Positions 13,101 to 21,144 of a DNA stretch of 64,000 nucleotides are shown in pieces. The stretch is from positions 1,364,001 through 1,428,000 of the forward strand of contig NZ_CP062165.1 of NCBI RefSeq assembly GCF_014844075.1, written 5' to 3'. Within the stretch, counting starts at the first letter, position 1. The number at the start of each line of letters is the position of its first letter. Source of the DNA: Paenibacillus sp. JNUCC-31 (GTDB taxonomy: Bacteria; Bacillota; Bacilli; Paenibacillales; Paenibacillaceae). The position numbers were made by a program, and so were the translations under genes. The notes beneath the pieces were generated by a model. That model saw only the letters and a list, made by a program, of their open reading frames with translations. It was not told the origin of the DNA and searched no databases.

Positions 13101-15534
13101 GTTCATCAAGCGTAGAAGTATTTTGGTGAATTAACGGATGGAGCGTTGTCATTTCACGTCTAGTTCTTCTCTCTTTGGTTGAGTTTTGTACCGTAGGTGC
13201 CCAATAACGTTGCTTGCTAAAAGGGTAGACGGGCAATGGAACCCTAGATCTAGATTGATTCCTATGCAGGCGTTCCCATTCGGGATTAAACTGCCGACTG
13301 TACTGTGCAGCTAACTCATTCAGCATTTTCCGATACTGCTCTGGTGTTAATTGCTGCAAATCCTCCACTTCGGCATAATAAGCATCTCCTGACTCAGCCT
13401 CAATACCTGTATCGTTTAAATCATCTTCGTATGCAGCAATATCATTAAGTCGTTCGAGTAACTCATTAGTACTCTGTGCAACAACTGCCAAGCGGAAAGG
13501 GAAGTGGCTGCGCCCTTGTTGAAGAGTATATGCTATATCCGCTAATTCAAAATTTTCCGACTCTCGATGCAGCCACTCTATCATGTCTTCGACTTTTTGC
13601 TTTAACGCCACCTTCGTTTTTGCGGATAACGGAAACAGGTGAGCATCGATTGTTGTAACATCGTTCTGCCTTCTGACCTGTGTAGCTTCTTCAAGTATCA
13701 TATGGCAGTTTGTCCCGCTAAAACCAAATGAACTTATCCCTGCCCGTAATGGATACCCCTCCACAGGAGTCCAGTCCATCAGCTCCGTATTTAAATAAAA
13801 CGGACTTCCCTCAAAATCGATGTGCCGATTAGTTTGCTGCACATGTATGGTTGGCGGAATCTGCCTATGTTTCATGGCCATCAACACTTTAAACATACCT
13901 GCAATGCCTGCCGACATAATGGTATGTCCGAAATTCGGTTTGTGTGAACCTATGGCGCAGTATTGTTTTTTATCTGTAAATAGGGAAAATGCTTCACTTA
14001 ATGCTTTAACCTCAATCGGATCCCCCAATTTAGTGCCTGTTCCGTGGGCCTCGATGTAGCTAATGGTTCCGGGATCAATGTCGCTTTTTTCATAGGCCTC
14101 ACATAAAAGAGCTTTCTGAGAAAGCATACTTGGAGCTGTTATTCCTTTTGTTTTTCCATCCTGATTAATTGCACTGCCTTTAATTACACCGTAGATATGG
14201 TCACCATCCGCCATAGCACGCTTTAATGATTTTAATACTACGGCTCCAACACCTTCCCCAACAACGATGCCGTTGGCTGAATCGTCAAACGTCTTGCACT
14301 TACCGTCTGACGAAAGCATATTCGTCTTCGATGTCATGACATAAAATTCAGGTGAGCTAAGTATAAAAACACCACCGGCTACTGCAATCTCGGATTCCTC
14401 TTTACGAATGCTCTCGCACGCCAGATGGATGGCTACCAAGGCTGAGGAGCACGCCGTATCGATCGCAAGACTTGGCCCCTTAAAATTCATGAAGTAAGAT
14501 ATCCTAGCTGCCAATATGGCCATATCGTTACCTAAGAAAGTCTGTGAGCTTACGTCCTCGCCTTCCAATGTCCGTTCTTTATAATCGGAGCTTCTTCCGC
14601 CTACGAACACTCCGACTTTTTTTCCTGACAGTTGTTCGGATGAATATCCACTGTCCTCTACTGCCTTGTAAGTCTCCTCCAAAAATAACCGTTGCTGAGG
14701 ATCCATCCGTTCAGCTTCTGCTGGAGATATGTGAAAAAACAAGGGATCGAAGCTATCGACTTCTGACAACAGCCCTCCCCACTTGCTAACTGATCTATTT
14801 TCTTGCGCTGGATTCGAGTCATAATAGGATTGTTGCTCCCAGCCAGGACGGTTAATGACTTGAATGCAATCATCGCCTTCCTTCAAATGGTTCCAAAATT
14901 TATGAATGTTCTCTGATCCAGCATATCTACCTGAAATTCCGATGATTGCGATATCTGACTCTCGCACAACGCTTTCGGATGTATTGTTGCAATTAGCTTC
15001 CATATGGTCCGCTTCACTTTTTGCCTTTCCATAGGTATGTAAAATGTGTTCTGTTAGCATATCTATGTTGTCATAATCGTACATGACTTCAAATCCGAGA
15101 CCAATTTGTAGCTTACGATTAACCTCCTCAACGAACTCCACTCCCATTACAGAATGCACGCCCAATTCACCGAAGCTTGTTCTAGCGTCAGGTAGTTCGC
15201 CACTTGTTTCCTGAAGAAGGCTATTCAGAATCTGCTGCAATAACAAAGTCGTCTCTGGCTTGCTGGAAAGATCACTTCCTATATCAAGTGACCTCAGATA
15301 ATCAACGAGTGAGGAAATATCATTGTAATCAAAGATTAATTCAACACCTATTTGGGTGCCTAATCTTAAGTTGAGCGTTTCCACAAATTCGACAGCAACT
15401 ATAGAGTTGACACCAATATCTGAAAACGGAGCATCTAAGTTAAGCTCATTACTCTGTTCCCCCAACAAGGAAGCTAAAACATCTTTTAACTCTAACTCAA
15501 GCGCTCCACTTTCTGTTTTTGCGTCTATATTCAA
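1150..15534 (-). CDS. Trans-AT modular polyketide synthase, 4794 residues, four KS modules
   Basis: Domains in order: ACP1 (Ser44), ACP2 (Ser128); KS1 (about 195-620; Cys362, His497, His537); DH (797-1090; HVVQGRRVLP with His828, Asp999); KR1 (1105-1520; TGGNGGLG, Tyr1423); ACP3 (Ser1581); KS2 (1683-2120; Cys1852, His1987, His2034); KR2 (2310-2735; Tyr2636); ACP4 (Ser2788); KS3 (2860-3290; Cys3029, His3206, but Ala3164 where the HGTGT His should be); methyltransferase (3475-3745; LDIGCGHG); ACP5 (Ser3844); KS4 (3918-4335; Cys4077, His4212, His4252); ACP6 (Ser4614) and ACP7 (Ser4714), both DSIIGVEW; short helical tail. No AT is built in, so malonyl must come from the separate AT protein. TTG start at 15534 with GGGGAGG eight bases upstream, inside the end of the methyltransferase gene. 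The DH and both KRs look active, predicting an alkene from module 1 and a beta-hydroxyl from module 2. The product is unknown. Confidence 0.95.
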   Translation of the reverse strand: MNIDAKTESGALELELKDVLASLLGEQSNELNLDAPFSDIGVNSIVAVEFVETLNLRLGTQIGVELIFDYNDISSLVDYLRSLDIGSDLSSKPETTLLLQQILNSLLQETSGELPDARTSFGELGVHSVMGVEFVEEVNRKLQIGLGFEVMYDYDNIDMLTEHILHTYGKAKSEADHMEANCNNTSESVVRESDIAIIGISGRYAGSENIHKFWNHLKEGDDCIQVINRPGWEQQSYYDSNPAQENRSVSKWGGLLSEVDSFDPLFFHISPAEAERMDPQQRLFLEETYKAVEDSGYSSEQLSGKKVGVFVGGRSSDYKERTLEGEDVSSQTFLGNDMAILAARISYFMNFKGPSLAIDTACSSALVAIHLACESIRKEESEIAVAGGVFILSSPEFYVMTSKTNMLSSDGKCKTFDDSANGIVVGEGVGAVVLKSLKRAMADGDHIYGVIKGSAINQDGKTKGITAPSMLSQKALLCEAYEKSDIDPGTISYIEAHGTGTKLGDPIEVKALSEAFSLFTDKKQYCAIGSHKPNFGHTIMSAGIAGMFKVLMAMKHRQIPPTIHVQQTNRHIDFEGSPFYLNTELMDWTPVEGYPLRAGISSFGFSGTNCHMILEEATQVRRQNDVTTIDAHLFPLSAKTKVALKQKVEDMIEWLHRESENFELADIAYTLQQGRSHFPFRLAVVAQSTNELLERLNDIAAYEDDLNDTGIEAESGDAYYAEVEDLQQLTPEQYRKMLNELAAQYSRQFNPEWERLHRNQSRSRVPLPVYPFSKQRYWAPTVQNSTKERRTRREMTTLHPLIHQNTSTLDEQRYSSSFDGEEFFLKDHVVQGRRVLPGVAYLEMARIAIEHATNRALGHENIVLKHIIWSRPFVLEDEPIQVHVSLYPEENGDISFGIFSDNSMHGEDTILHAQGSAISHQSTIYTKLDIESLINQSENVLRSSDCYEYFHALGFAYGPSHKGIEHIYRGKDYLVGKLVLPQSVMDTQEQFILHPSVMDAAFQLTLAFHIDIAGTLVDKDRMNPILPFALNELELLRGCTSTMWAYVRYSEGSQPGDKVEKMEILLCDEDGTICVSMKGLTSRRMNAVSGETTSRSSSAIMLYPTWREQPITTRDKAEIRTNSMIVLCELADQVNEKVARLLMDSECIVLQSGHQELGQRFEEYAVQLFERLKAIITEKTSAFMQIVVPVHNEKQLYSAFSSLLKTAALEWKGFAGQIIETDDWKDANRIVLILKENSYCTDLFVRYQNGTRMVRDWKEADPIYEHSDVSWKDNGVYLITGGNGGLGRIFAKEIVSKCKSPTIVLIGKSVLSLQMKAQHRELEELGAKIEYLRVDVTHKTAVMDLVRGIRQRYGKLNGIIHGAGIIRDGLIMNKNSDEFKNVVAPKVTGLLNLEEAAREEPIDFFVVLSSIAAILGNMGQADYATANAFMDAYVTYRNASSKQPRMVSINWPLWKEGGMQVDEAGAAYLFQHWGMKALNTADGLEFFQRARSTSKDQIMIVSGDAVRFKQKLLDESGKLNIRQQVVSETIGSSASASSVATNEELIMKVKTAFVQSVSNLLKVDANDIDTETELTDYGFDSITFTQMTNKLNQLYNLELSPTLFFEYPTIQQYVAFLISEFSIQLTPFFYVKAEATAAASKQIEETKINPEQPRFKRENKRRVDSVYAATDQKLKQSDSGKDGIAIVGISGIFPMADDVDAFWKNLAQGKDCISEIPVERWDWRTYYGDPMTEVNKMNCRWGGFINGVDEFDPLFFGISPKEAELMDPQQRLLMTYVWKAIEDAGYSAQSLSGTNTGIFAGTTASGYNDLLLRANITIEGYSSTGMVPSVGPNRMSYFLNVHGPSEPIETACSSSLVAIHRAVRAIQSGDCEMAIAGGVNTIVSPELQISFSKAGMLCEDGRCKTFSSEANGYVRGEGVGMLLLKKLSEAEASGDHIYGVIRGTAENHGGRAASLTAPNPKAQADLLLSAYRQAGIDPGTVTYIETHGTGTSLGDPIEINGLKSAFKTLYQDTGEVNQPERRCGLGSVKSNIGHLELAAGVAGVIKVLLQMKHRKLVKSLHCETINPYIQLKDSPFYIVQEEEEWKALEDEEGNAIPRRAGVSSFGFGGANAHVVIEEYVAQTSNPVKAVRGEQPVIIILSAKNAERLNEQARLLLEAIQRGAIGESELERVAYTLQVGREAMDERLGFTAASLEELKDKLHGYVEGKDEHTDLYTGQARKDKEAMALIGGDEDWQTVAQAWMEKGKYDKLLAFWSKGLSVDWNGLYAGNKPSRMSLPTYPFAKDRYWVPEEKVSLVRQLTSTATVESLSTAFLLPHWQESSVEPIRLSSHDGHVIFLCEPNDLDGKTFKSIMDGVSYHELHADQVDIFDRFQQYGVRILQELQSIIRQKPKENVLFQVVVPVFGEQQLFTGLSGILHTARLENPKLVCQLIELDKWPDAEILAHIVMESGKHSADQHVRYENGERYVKAWQDAGSPPTKELPWKNGGVYLITGGSGGLGMILAEDMAAKAPGAKLILTGRSTPQQNLMARLEQWKVSGFYIEYHQVDVTEEVETNRLINYILTNFGKLDGIMHGAGVISDSYILNKTVGEFTAVTAPKTKGLVILDRLTADLKLDWFVLFSSISGVFGNEGQADYASANAFMDAYSSYRNRLMKDGQRHGRTISIGWPLWEEGGMQVDEQKKAHMKQKSGLQPMKTQNGLEALYMALAFDADHMLVLEGEEVSMRNSKPELKILAHAPVAETINIDASDPARASVILRLKTIFAKAAKLEVAQIDEDERFENYGIDSFMIADLNNKLELWVGGLSKTIFYEYQTIGDLADYLVETYPHTRQAMQEVTVVNDQSIGQITQSSQMQTQQPVAIIGISGRFPQSKNLEAYWDKLIEGNSCITEVPLDRWDWRDHYVASKEEAALLGKSCSKWGAFLEAIDQFDPKFFNMTPSEAEEIDPQERLFLEECWKALEDAGYAPTTLSEDTRQRTGVFGGITKQGYNLLGSEALRQLPATSFSSMVNRVSYHLDIQGPSMPIDTMCSSSLVAIHEACEYIRQGKGDMAIAGGVNLYVHPSGYAQLSKGQLMSDSPVGDAFGRNGRGFVPGEGVGVVVLKAYEEAIKDGDHIHALIRGTAVNHSGRTNGYATPDPSRQAAVMEAALNQCGIDPNTVTYIEAAASGSEMGDAIEMSALTKAYGLRKDNEQYEKYSIGSVKPIIGHCEAASGMSQLAKVVLCLQNQTLVPTSLHGEVNPNINVDTMPFRIQRTLEEWRRVSIAGVEVPRRAGITSIGAGGVNAHIIVEEYIPDDVPNAILNEESVLFILSAKNRDRLVEYVADWAVYLRRNPNVNLANIAYTLQVGREAMPCRLAFVAQNQAHLEQQLEQWLNKAEISEPCYEGDNQITKKTLAPDQTLKTALMKNDIETIAQYWVNGHPIAWQGLHQGKQRRKVAKLPTYPFNRRSCWVGRFKTAFQTKQSAEMLSPQTQYSNKAIEFYTFAAKQSSWEFTEDYLTFCPFEEKVPGFSMSEMFLFPDQNLKAMQQMRSKQIELRQVLFCKEDFRRVRSFLDIGCGHGTDVIQVAKMYPHISTHGFTITAAQAELGNRRIEQKGLRDRATIFCKDSSKDAFPDKYDLAIGIEVSFHIRNKHGLFSNISASLNKDGRLLLMDYICNLKGAIIDPKVEISIPTVQDWIELLSEHNLVIDEIIDVSPEIANFLYDPFVDQNTIGLPEVTRDTYRNYANQSKSLENGWISYCLFKLKKETQMSKEECSAYNATRIKNKTPYSAALKEMLASGHIPYPMSKPVPDNQVNSTINSSFSNVGQSNIRPIKEEIMLVFEEVLGIQREDLDEHETFVELGIGSVNAVQLTEGINVQFDLRLPTSIVFEYNSLKELASYVEGQLPKRSSKKEVVVSEPVIAEAVSEPQVDKRAHKSDHEIAVVGLSCRCAGAEGPDEFWDIVSQGKETVSDLNNDAWKAFLRSSSKEKLANRYGVMKNRDSFDSKFFRISPKEAGAIDVSQRILLEECYKALEDAGYTPEKLHGKQVGTIIGAMGLSQPSESYSHFTMLGTDTSILAARIAYHLNLKGAAMAVNTACSSSLVAIDMACKQLINGDIDMAVAGGITVYTHPGMFVSMQHAGMLSPTGQCRPFDQNADGIVVGDGVGVLILKRLADAQADGDHIYGVIRGSGTNQDGQTSGITVPSFQSQSQLQENVYRRNGIDVEDIQYIEAHGTATKLGDPIELHALTESFAKFTDKKRFCAIGSLKANIGHTTAAAGVLNVIKVLLSMQHEQIPPSINFNVNNEHIDFDNSPVYVNTKLSNWPVNSKGSRMAAVNSFGFSGTNAHVVIESYTTPARVKYASEVGVLPISTESKEGLQQYAKQLLDYLNENEQTSIKDLVYTFQVGRQSMAARLAFEFTSRDMLISQLQHYVDRKGALPQGGFAGEVGSNTGMLITDTEEGQDFVKRLAGGGKIGKLAELWVRGNDIHWEALYEQGEVRRLGGLPSYPFAKQKFLLPDPVLNNVESLQANPIAAPVLDVSPPVGKSHQQGISLASLQTALGQQEKNVMPKPQIVLVPTGDLTVRDNEQLEREQKSESQTSTVLRELTEGLAYALFVDPKDIDADRKFVDLGLDSIIGVEWIQKINSKFGISIPATKVYDYPTLREFSNYITALISDVSFGAELQAVQLENAHVNSEKGLDLLDSDLAYSLADALYMNSDDIDRNMNFIDMGLDSIIGVEWIKDINTRYCTSIPATKVYDYPTLREFTDFVRKELDKDGKETAISETTQSLDEVLEQLYRGSIKAGQAQQILRNL

Positions 15535-15537
15535 ATT

Positions 15538-16371
15538 TTAAACCTCCCCCACAGACATTTTCTCGCCAACGGCCATATAGAGCTGGCGAAGGATCGCATG
15601 ATCCTCACTCTTCACCACATTACGCCACTGTACTGAAATATCTGCTAACACTTTGCTAGGCAAAAAACCGTCACGCACTAGCTTTGACGGAATCCCAATC
15701 CCTTCCGATTTGAAAAACTTCTCATCTCCGACCACTTCGCTATGAGCACTTATGACTTCAAAATCAATATTTGAGAGTCCTCCTCTTTTCAAAATCAAGG
15801 GTAATTCTCTGCCTATTTTCGGGTTCCCCCCTTCTTGCGATCTGGATTGACAATATGCTTCATATAGCTCTCTTAACGAACCAAAAGAGGGGAAGGTCAT
15901 AATATGCATTTCAAAATCATTATCCACAAAAATAGCTTTCCCACCTGGCTTGATTATTCGGCAAATCTCACGCACAGCACCTACCGGATCAGGCAAATGC
16001 TCGAGCACGAGCCTAGTAATGGCAAAGTCAAACGAGTTGTCAGGGAACCCTGTCGTCATGATTGACCCTTGTACTATCTCATAACGATCAAACTGGTTCT
16101 CCTTCAAATATTGGGCGGCGTATTCCACTAGAATAGAATCAATTTCTAGAGCTGTTATATGGATATTAGGTAACGTTTTCAATAGATTCTCAGTCACAAA
16201 TCCCGGTCCCGAACCAAGCTCAGCGATTTTCATGCCATCTTCCAGACCGAATTCGACGTATCGCTTAAACTCTTTATCCCAAAACAAATCAACCTGAGCC
16301 TTTAAACGATTAATTTCTTTATCAATATTGCTTGCGATCGTACTAATCTGATAGGAACCTTGCGAACTCAT
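15538..16371 (-). CDS. Class I SAM-dependent methyltransferase, tailoring
   Basis: A 277-residue soluble protein with the Rossmann-fold SAM signature IAELGSGPGF near residues 49-58, an acidic ribose-binding ALEID strand, and the FPDNSFDF post-motif typical of UbiE/Methyltransf_11 proteins. ATG start at 16371 preceded by GGAGGG; the gene overlaps the stop of the alpha/beta hydrolase by four bases and ends three bases before the PKS start, so it is cotranscribed with the PKS. It probably methylates an oxygen or carbon of the polyketide or a released intermediate. Substrate and atom cannot be read from the sequence. Confidence 0.85.
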   Translation of the reverse strand: MSSQGSYQISTIASNIDKEINRLKAQVDLFWDKEFKRYVEFGLEDGMKIAELGSGPGFVTENLLKTLPNIHITALEIDSILVEYAAQYLKENQFDRYEIVQGSIMTTGFPDNSFDFAITRLVLEHLPDPVGAVREICRIIKPGGKAIFVDNDFEMHIMTFPSFGSLRELYEAYCQSRSQEGGNPKIGRELPLILKRGGLSNIDFEVISAHSEVVGDEKFFKSEGIGIPSKLVRDGFLPSKVLADISVQWRNVVKSEDHAILRQLYMAVGEKMSVGEV

Positions 16372-17168
16372 AATTTGCCCTCCACCACTTTCAATTTTTC
16401 TTGCAAAAAAGTAGCAATCTTATCGGCAGCTTGTTTCCAGTTTGGATCCAACATCATATCATGACACATATCAGCAAAAATGATCGGTTCAACATGATAA
16501 GCTTTACCTAGGTGTCGAAGTGATTTTTCCGCAAAAAGGTTATCACTCTGAGATCCAATAATAAGAAGCGGTACCTGAACAGGAAAAATTCGCGGCACAA
16601 TTCGCCTGCACATTTCCATACCTACTCTGTTAGATTCGGGTTGGAGAAGTGCAGCGAAACGAACTGTCTGTTCATCACTTAATCTATTATTGAACAATAG
16701 AGGGTATGGAAATTTTTTGGTACTTGTTTGATTAAAGGCGTTTAACTGAAACATCCATCCTGTTTTCTTTAGAAATAATCTCATTAAAGAACCAAGCATA
16801 CCGTTCGGTGGGACAGATGAAAGTAATACAGCGGCTCTTATCGTTTCTGGCGCTGTATGCATAATTTGTTGCACGATTGCCCCGCCCATAGAATGACCTA
16901 TTAGAATCGGCCTTTCGTTCATTTGGCCAATCGCTGTGACACAATCCTCTTTGTAGTCGCGGAGTGAATACGAATGCAGTTTATCACGCCCTTCGCTATG
17001 ACCATGTCCACGCAAACTGATCGCATAGCATGAAAATCCAAGGGCGGAGAAGTAAGGTATAAAATATTCCTCCCAACACCATGCCCCGTGGTAAGCTCCG
17101 TGTATGAACAGAATAGGTGGAAGCATTCCTGTATTTTCATTACGCTTAGATATCATTTCGATCTTCAT
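16368..17168 (-). CDS. Alpha/beta hydrolase, possible type II thioesterase-like editing or release enzyme
   Basis: A 266-residue alpha/beta-hydrolase-fold protein. The oxyanion strand reads FIHGAYHGAWCW, the nucleophile elbow is GHSMGG with Ser93, the acid is probably Asp209 (GSQSDN) and the base His236 (MCHDMM). No signal peptide is seen, so it is cytoplasmic. Its ATG overlaps the TGA/TAA end of the AT-AT-ER gene by one base. Stand-alone hydrolases in PKS operons may unload stalled acyl-ACPs, release or cyclise the product, or hydrolyse a modified form. The acyl-hydrolase-type first AT of the neighbouring protein may already cover editing, so a post-PKS role is equally possible. Confidence 0.82.
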   Translation of the reverse strand: MKIEMISKRNENTGMLPPILFIHGAYHGAWCWEEYFIPYFSALGFSCYAISLRGHGHSEGRDKLHSYSLRDYKEDCVTAIGQMNERPILIGHSMGGAIVQQIMHTAPETIRAAVLLSSVPPNGMLGSLMRLFLKKTGWMFQLNAFNQTSTKKFPYPLLFNNRLSDEQTVRFAALLQPESNRVGMEMCRRIVPRIFPVQVPLLIIGSQSDNLFAEKSLRHLGKAYHVEPIIFADMCHDMMLDPNWKQAADKIATFLQEKLKVVEGKL

Positions 17169-20100
17169 TAAACAAGGCTCCCTGTTTTAAATGCGTTGAT
17201 ACGTGCATTAACGAGTGCAGCTGTCTCCCTCATCATGGTAATGCCAATCTCGTCCACATGACGGTTTCTCCAACTCTCCATCGCTGTTCCCTTAACCCAC
17301 TGGTTAAAGGATCCTAGTGCAGGACCACAATGTATTTGAAAATCAACCTTATGTTCCAATTGGCCACTCATAGCAAGTCGTGTTGAATGTCCAAAGTACC
17401 ATCGGAAAATCAAAGCCATTTTGTGTTTGGTATTTCGCTCAGCTTTCTCAATTTCTTGTGGAGGTTGATAATCTAGAACTTCCTGATACACTTCTTCAAA
17501 CGAACGATTGAAATATTTCTCTTGAAGCAACCGCTTCGTTTTTTCATCTATCTCATCAATGGAATTGTACTGCTTATAGAGCTCATACAGCTTATTAGCC
17601 CGTACAGGAAAAAATAATCCCTTCTTCAGTACTTGTACTTTTGCTCCGATCTCGAACATATCGCCTGCTGGTGCATACGCAGTATCCTGTACATTAGCCT
17701 CCTGCAGTAAATCTTTTGCCGCATCACTTGTATCTGCCTCAATAGTGCATTGGTTGATGGAACCTGTCACGATAAAGTCTGCACCAAGCATAAACGCAGC
17801 CATTGCAGCAACCGGAGTACCTATCCCCCCCGCTGCACCAACCCTAATCCTTTTACCATAACCATATTTCTTCATCATCTCATCGCGAAGCAATGTGATC
17901 GCCGGCATTAATGCGTATGCTACACCTGAATCTGTGTGTCCCCCAGAATCAGCTTCCACACATATGTCGTCAGCCATAGGTACTTTGCTCAACAGTCTAG
18001 CTTCAGTAGCCGTGATTTTATTGAGCTCAACAAGCTTATCAACCATTCTCTGCGGTGCTGGACTTAGGAAAGCTTCCGCAACCTCTGGTCTTGATAATTT
18101 AGCGATGATTCGATTTCCAATGCTGATGCCTCCGAATGCTGTTTCCGTCAACCCTTTTGCTCTGTAGATGATCAAAGATGGAACAATGCCCATAAAGGCG
18201 GAGGCTTCAATATTTTTTATACCGTACTTTAAAAATAAGGATATCGTATGTTCCTCTGCCGACGGATCGGACGGGTTATGAAGTAGGTTCATCCCGTACG
18301 CTTCTCCTTGGCTCAGCTCCTTTTGAATCGACTGGATACTTCGTTCAATCCGGTCTAGACGAAGTCCCCCGGTACCATAAAATCCAAGCATTCCGGCTTT
18401 AGCTACACGTATAACCATTTTTTCGGAAGCGATGCCGCGGTACATTGCACCTGTGACATAAGCATACTTAAGACCATAATCCTCCTTAAATTGCTTATCA
18501 CCCAATGACTCGCCTGTGACCAGACCTTCTACAATTTCGGTGTTGTTCGTGCCGGTAACCTTTTCCGTCATCTTATCTGTAGTCACACTTGAGACAGGAA
18601 CGATGGGCGTTGCTTCTTTCCGTATGTAGCCTACCAACTTGGTCAGCACGTTACCAGGTCCAACTTCTGTGAAATCGACTTCACCCAAACCAAGTAAATA
18701 GCGAATAGTGTCATTCCACTTTACTGGACTAACAATCTGTTTGATTAGATTGCTGCTGATATCTTCCTGCAAATAAGGTTGTGCGTGAACATTAGAAATA
18801 ACAGGAATAGACAGCTTGGAAAAGCTATGTTCAGCCATAAATTGTTCAAATTGTTGTTGGGCATCTGCCATATAACGAGAATGAAAGGCTCCACTCACAT
18901 TCAGTGGCACATACATTTTGGCCCCCGATTCTTCAAAAATCGACTGAGCCTGTGCAATATCATTCTTCTGTCCAGCAATAACAACTTGGGACGGTGCATT
19001 ATGATTGGCCACATCGATACCTGTCAGATGGTTCTCATGTAAAATATTACGCACCTGTTCGATGGTTAAACCAATAACCGCAGCCATTCCACCCACAGGA
19101 GCCTGGCTCATCAGCTCTCCACGTCTTTTGACCAGTTTTAAACCTGTTTCAAAGTCAAATGCTCCAGCGGCTAACAATGCGTTATACTCACCTAAACTGT
19201 GCCCAGCTACATAATCGGGCAATTGGTTCGTTTGCTCCACTTTTTTGTAAAAACTAAGCGCAGATACAACGTATAAAGCTACTTGCGTATATTGAGTTTG
19301 ACCTAATTGTCGATGCGGATCTAAGAGACAAAGTTCTTTTATGGAATACCCGAGAATTCGGTCTGCTTTTTCCGTCAAATCTCGATATTGATCAAACAAC
19401 TCTCCCCCCATACCTTTGTGCTGAGATCCTTGTCCAGGAAAAAGATATACATTCATTGAACTCCGCCCTTTCTTATTCGAATTGGTTTCAGATAGGCCAC
19501 TCAATTTTGCATATATTCGCTTATAATTGGCTTCATTACTTCCAAACGGTGTCATAATCGAATAACACTCCGATTGGGATTGTTCAGATAGTATCCTTTT
19601 GGCTAGATTAGTCAACGTTCCCGATGGGCCTACGTCAAGATAAACATACTCTGATTCTCTTTCCAGTAGACGGATAGCCTCTTCAAAATGTATTGGGCCT
19701 CGTACAACATCCCAAAAATAATTGTATGTAACCGTTTCCAATCGCTTCCCATAACGCGACGAAAGAAAGCCAATTTGTGATGGCCCTAATGTCTTAGTTT
19801 GGGTAGAAACGTTAAGTTGTTCCGCAGCATTATCAATCCATGAAGAATGGAATGCAAACCGTACTGGCAGCGTTTGGGTAATGATACTCTTAGCTGCTAA
19901 ACGTTGTTTAATGGCTTCAATATTCCTCGTCAAACCTGATAAAACAAAGTGTGTATCACCCGTTTTGGATGCCATCTCACATTCCATTTTGAGCTGCTGA
20001 TCGTCTTCATAGTGACTGTAACTGCCGAGTACCGCCAACATTTGTCCAGCCTGACAATGCGTTTCTATAGCCTTCGCATGGGCAAGTAACAAGTGAAGTG

Positions 20101-20449
20101 CATCAACAGGGGCTATCAAGCCAGCGACCGATGCAGCAGCGAATTCCCCTACACTACTTCCAAGAACACATTCTGGGATTATGCCATCCGCTATTAGTGA
20201 CTGAGCCATAGCGAATTCGACCATAAATATGGCCGGATGCGAATACAGTAGTCGATCAAATGGTTCGTCCTTGCGGTTGCTCTTGTCAAACATTCGAGAA
20301 ATCACAGATTCACCTATTTCCGCTTGTATCTGATCGTCGAGTACTTTCATCCAATAGCGGAAAGTTGAATTGTTCTCATACATGTCCTTGCCCATATGAA
20401 AGTATTGGGAACCTTGTCCGGAAAATAAAAATACTACACTTTTCCCCAT
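17168..20449 (-). CDS. Trans-acting acyl hydrolase-malonyl transferase-enoyl reductase fusion (AT-AT-ER)
   Basis: A 1093-residue tri-domain protein. AT1 (1-320) has GSSVGEF with Ser99 and AFHSSW with His201, the pattern of the acyl-hydrolase (proofreading, PedC/PksD-like) clade. AT2 (331-640) has GHSLGEY with Ser418 and GAFHSRYM, typical of the malonyl-CoA:ACP transferase that loads every module in trans. The C-terminal half (about 650-1093) is a PfaD/PksE-type FMN enoyl reductase with the signature EADSGGHTD. The layout matches MmpC-like AT1-AT2-ER proteins of trans-AT clusters. ATG start at 20449, overlapping the end of the metallo-hydrolase gene by 16 bp. The large PKS has no AT or ER, so this protein should serve it. 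Confidence 0.93.
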   Translation of the reverse strand: MGKSVVFLFSGQGSQYFHMGKDMYENNSTFRYWMKVLDDQIQAEIGESVISRMFDKSNRKDEPFDRLLYSHPAIFMVEFAMAQSLIADGIIPECVLGSSVGEFAAASVAGLIAPVDALHLLLAHAKAIETHCQAGQMLAVLGSYSHYEDDQQLKMECEMASKTGDTHFVLSGLTRNIEAIKQRLAAKSIITQTLPVRFAFHSSWIDNAAEQLNVSTQTKTLGPSQIGFLSSRYGKRLETVTYNYFWDVVRGPIHFEEAIRLLERESEYVYLDVGPSGTLTNLAKRILSEQSQSECYSIMTPFGSNEANYKRIYAKLSGLSETNSNKKGRSSMNVYLFPGQGSQHKGMGGELFDQYRDLTEKADRILGYSIKELCLLDPHRQLGQTQYTQVALYVVSALSFYKKVEQTNQLPDYVAGHSLGEYNALLAAGAFDFETGLKLVKRRGELMSQAPVGGMAAVIGLTIEQVRNILHENHLTGIDVANHNAPSQVVIAGQKNDIAQAQSIFEESGAKMYVPLNVSGAFHSRYMADAQQQFEQFMAEHSFSKLSIPVISNVHAQPYLQEDISSNLIKQIVSPVKWNDTIRYLLGLGEVDFTEVGPGNVLTKLVGYIRKEATPIVPVSSVTTDKMTEKVTGTNNTEIVEGLVTGESLGDKQFKEDYGLKYAYVTGAMYRGIASEKMVIRVAKAGMLGFYGTGGLRLDRIERSIQSIQKELSQGEAYGMNLLHNPSDPSAEEHTISLFLKYGIKNIEASAFMGIVPSLIIYRAKGLTETAFGGISIGNRIIAKLSRPEVAEAFLSPAPQRMVDKLVELNKITATEARLLSKVPMADDICVEADSGGHTDSGVAYALMPAITLLRDEMMKKYGYGKRIRVGAAGGIGTPVAAMAAFMLGADFIVTGSINQCTIEADTSDAAKDLLQEANVQDTAYAPAGDMFEIGAKVQVLKKGLFFPVRANKLYELYKQYNSIDEIDEKTKRLLQEKYFNRSFEEVYQEVLDYQPPQEIEKAERNTKHKMALIFRWYFGHSTRLAMSGQLEHKVDFQIHCGPALGSFNQWVKGTAMESWRNRHVDEIGITMMRETAALVNARINAFKTGSLV

Positions 20450-21144
20450 AATCCACTATCCCTTTTCCATGTTTGATTTTTCCGCATACGGAACTGAACA
20501 AAATGCTCTTGGTGTTCCAAAGCAAAATAAATATTATTCGTGAGCAAATAGCCCAGCATACGACTGCCAGGCTCTTCGCCGTAGGAATGCCCTGAGTATA
20601 TGCGAACCGATGGACGTACAATACGTTTAATTTTTTGAATACTTTCATACATCTGATGTGCAGATCCCCCAACTGTTTCACATGATCCACAGCCTTCGAT
20701 AAATACCGTATCTCCACAGAACAAACTTTCAGTTAGTAAATAGCATGTGCCTCCTAGCGTATGACCGGGCGTCAGCAAACACATGATTTGCGTCCCCCCT
20801 AACTGAATATGGTCAAAGTCATTTAGAGCATTTAGATTTTTACTTGAGAACTTGTAAAATTCTATTTCAATGCGGGACATATAAACCTGAGCTCCATAAT
20901 AATCAACCAATTCAGGTACCATATTGATATGGTCATTGTGGGAATGTGTTAACAAAATCATTGATGGAATAACGCCAAGCTCTTTACAAGCTGTTTTAAT
21001 CATTTGAGCATCCCACGCCGGATCAACGATTGCCGTTTGCCTGGTCATTCGGTCAACAATAATGTAAATATAGTTTATAAGGTGTGGAGGTCCTGCTTTT
21101 AACGTCGTAATTTCGTACGTCTTATTCTCGCTTATGTCAAACAT
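20434..21144 (-). CDS. PksB/BaeB-like metallo-beta-lactamase-fold hydrolase
   Basis: A 236-residue MBL-fold protein with the zinc motif THSHNDH (His67, His69, Asp71, His72), then [14 protein letters not shown] and YSGHSYG as the remaining metal ligands. It resembles glyoxalase II and the PksB/BaeB proteins that open many Bacillus trans-AT clusters, just ahead of the AT genes as here. Members are thought to hydrolyse acyl thioesters and may release blocked intermediates; its role in this pathway is inferred. The gene overlaps the PPTase gene by 13 bp at its 5' end and the AT-AT-ER gene by 16 bp at its 3' end. Confidence 0.87.
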   Translation of the reverse strand: MFDISENKTYEITTLKAGPPHLINYIYIIVDRMTRQTAIVDPAWDAQMIKTACKELGVIPSMILLTHSHNDHINMVPELVDYYGAQVYMSRIEIEFYKFSSKNLNALNDFDHIQLGGTQIMCLLTPGHTLGGTCYLLTESLFCGDTVFIEGCGSCETVGGSAHQMYESIQKIKRIVRPSVRIYSGHSYGEEPGSRMLGYLLTNNIYFALEHQEHFVQFRMRKNQTWKRDSGLWGKV

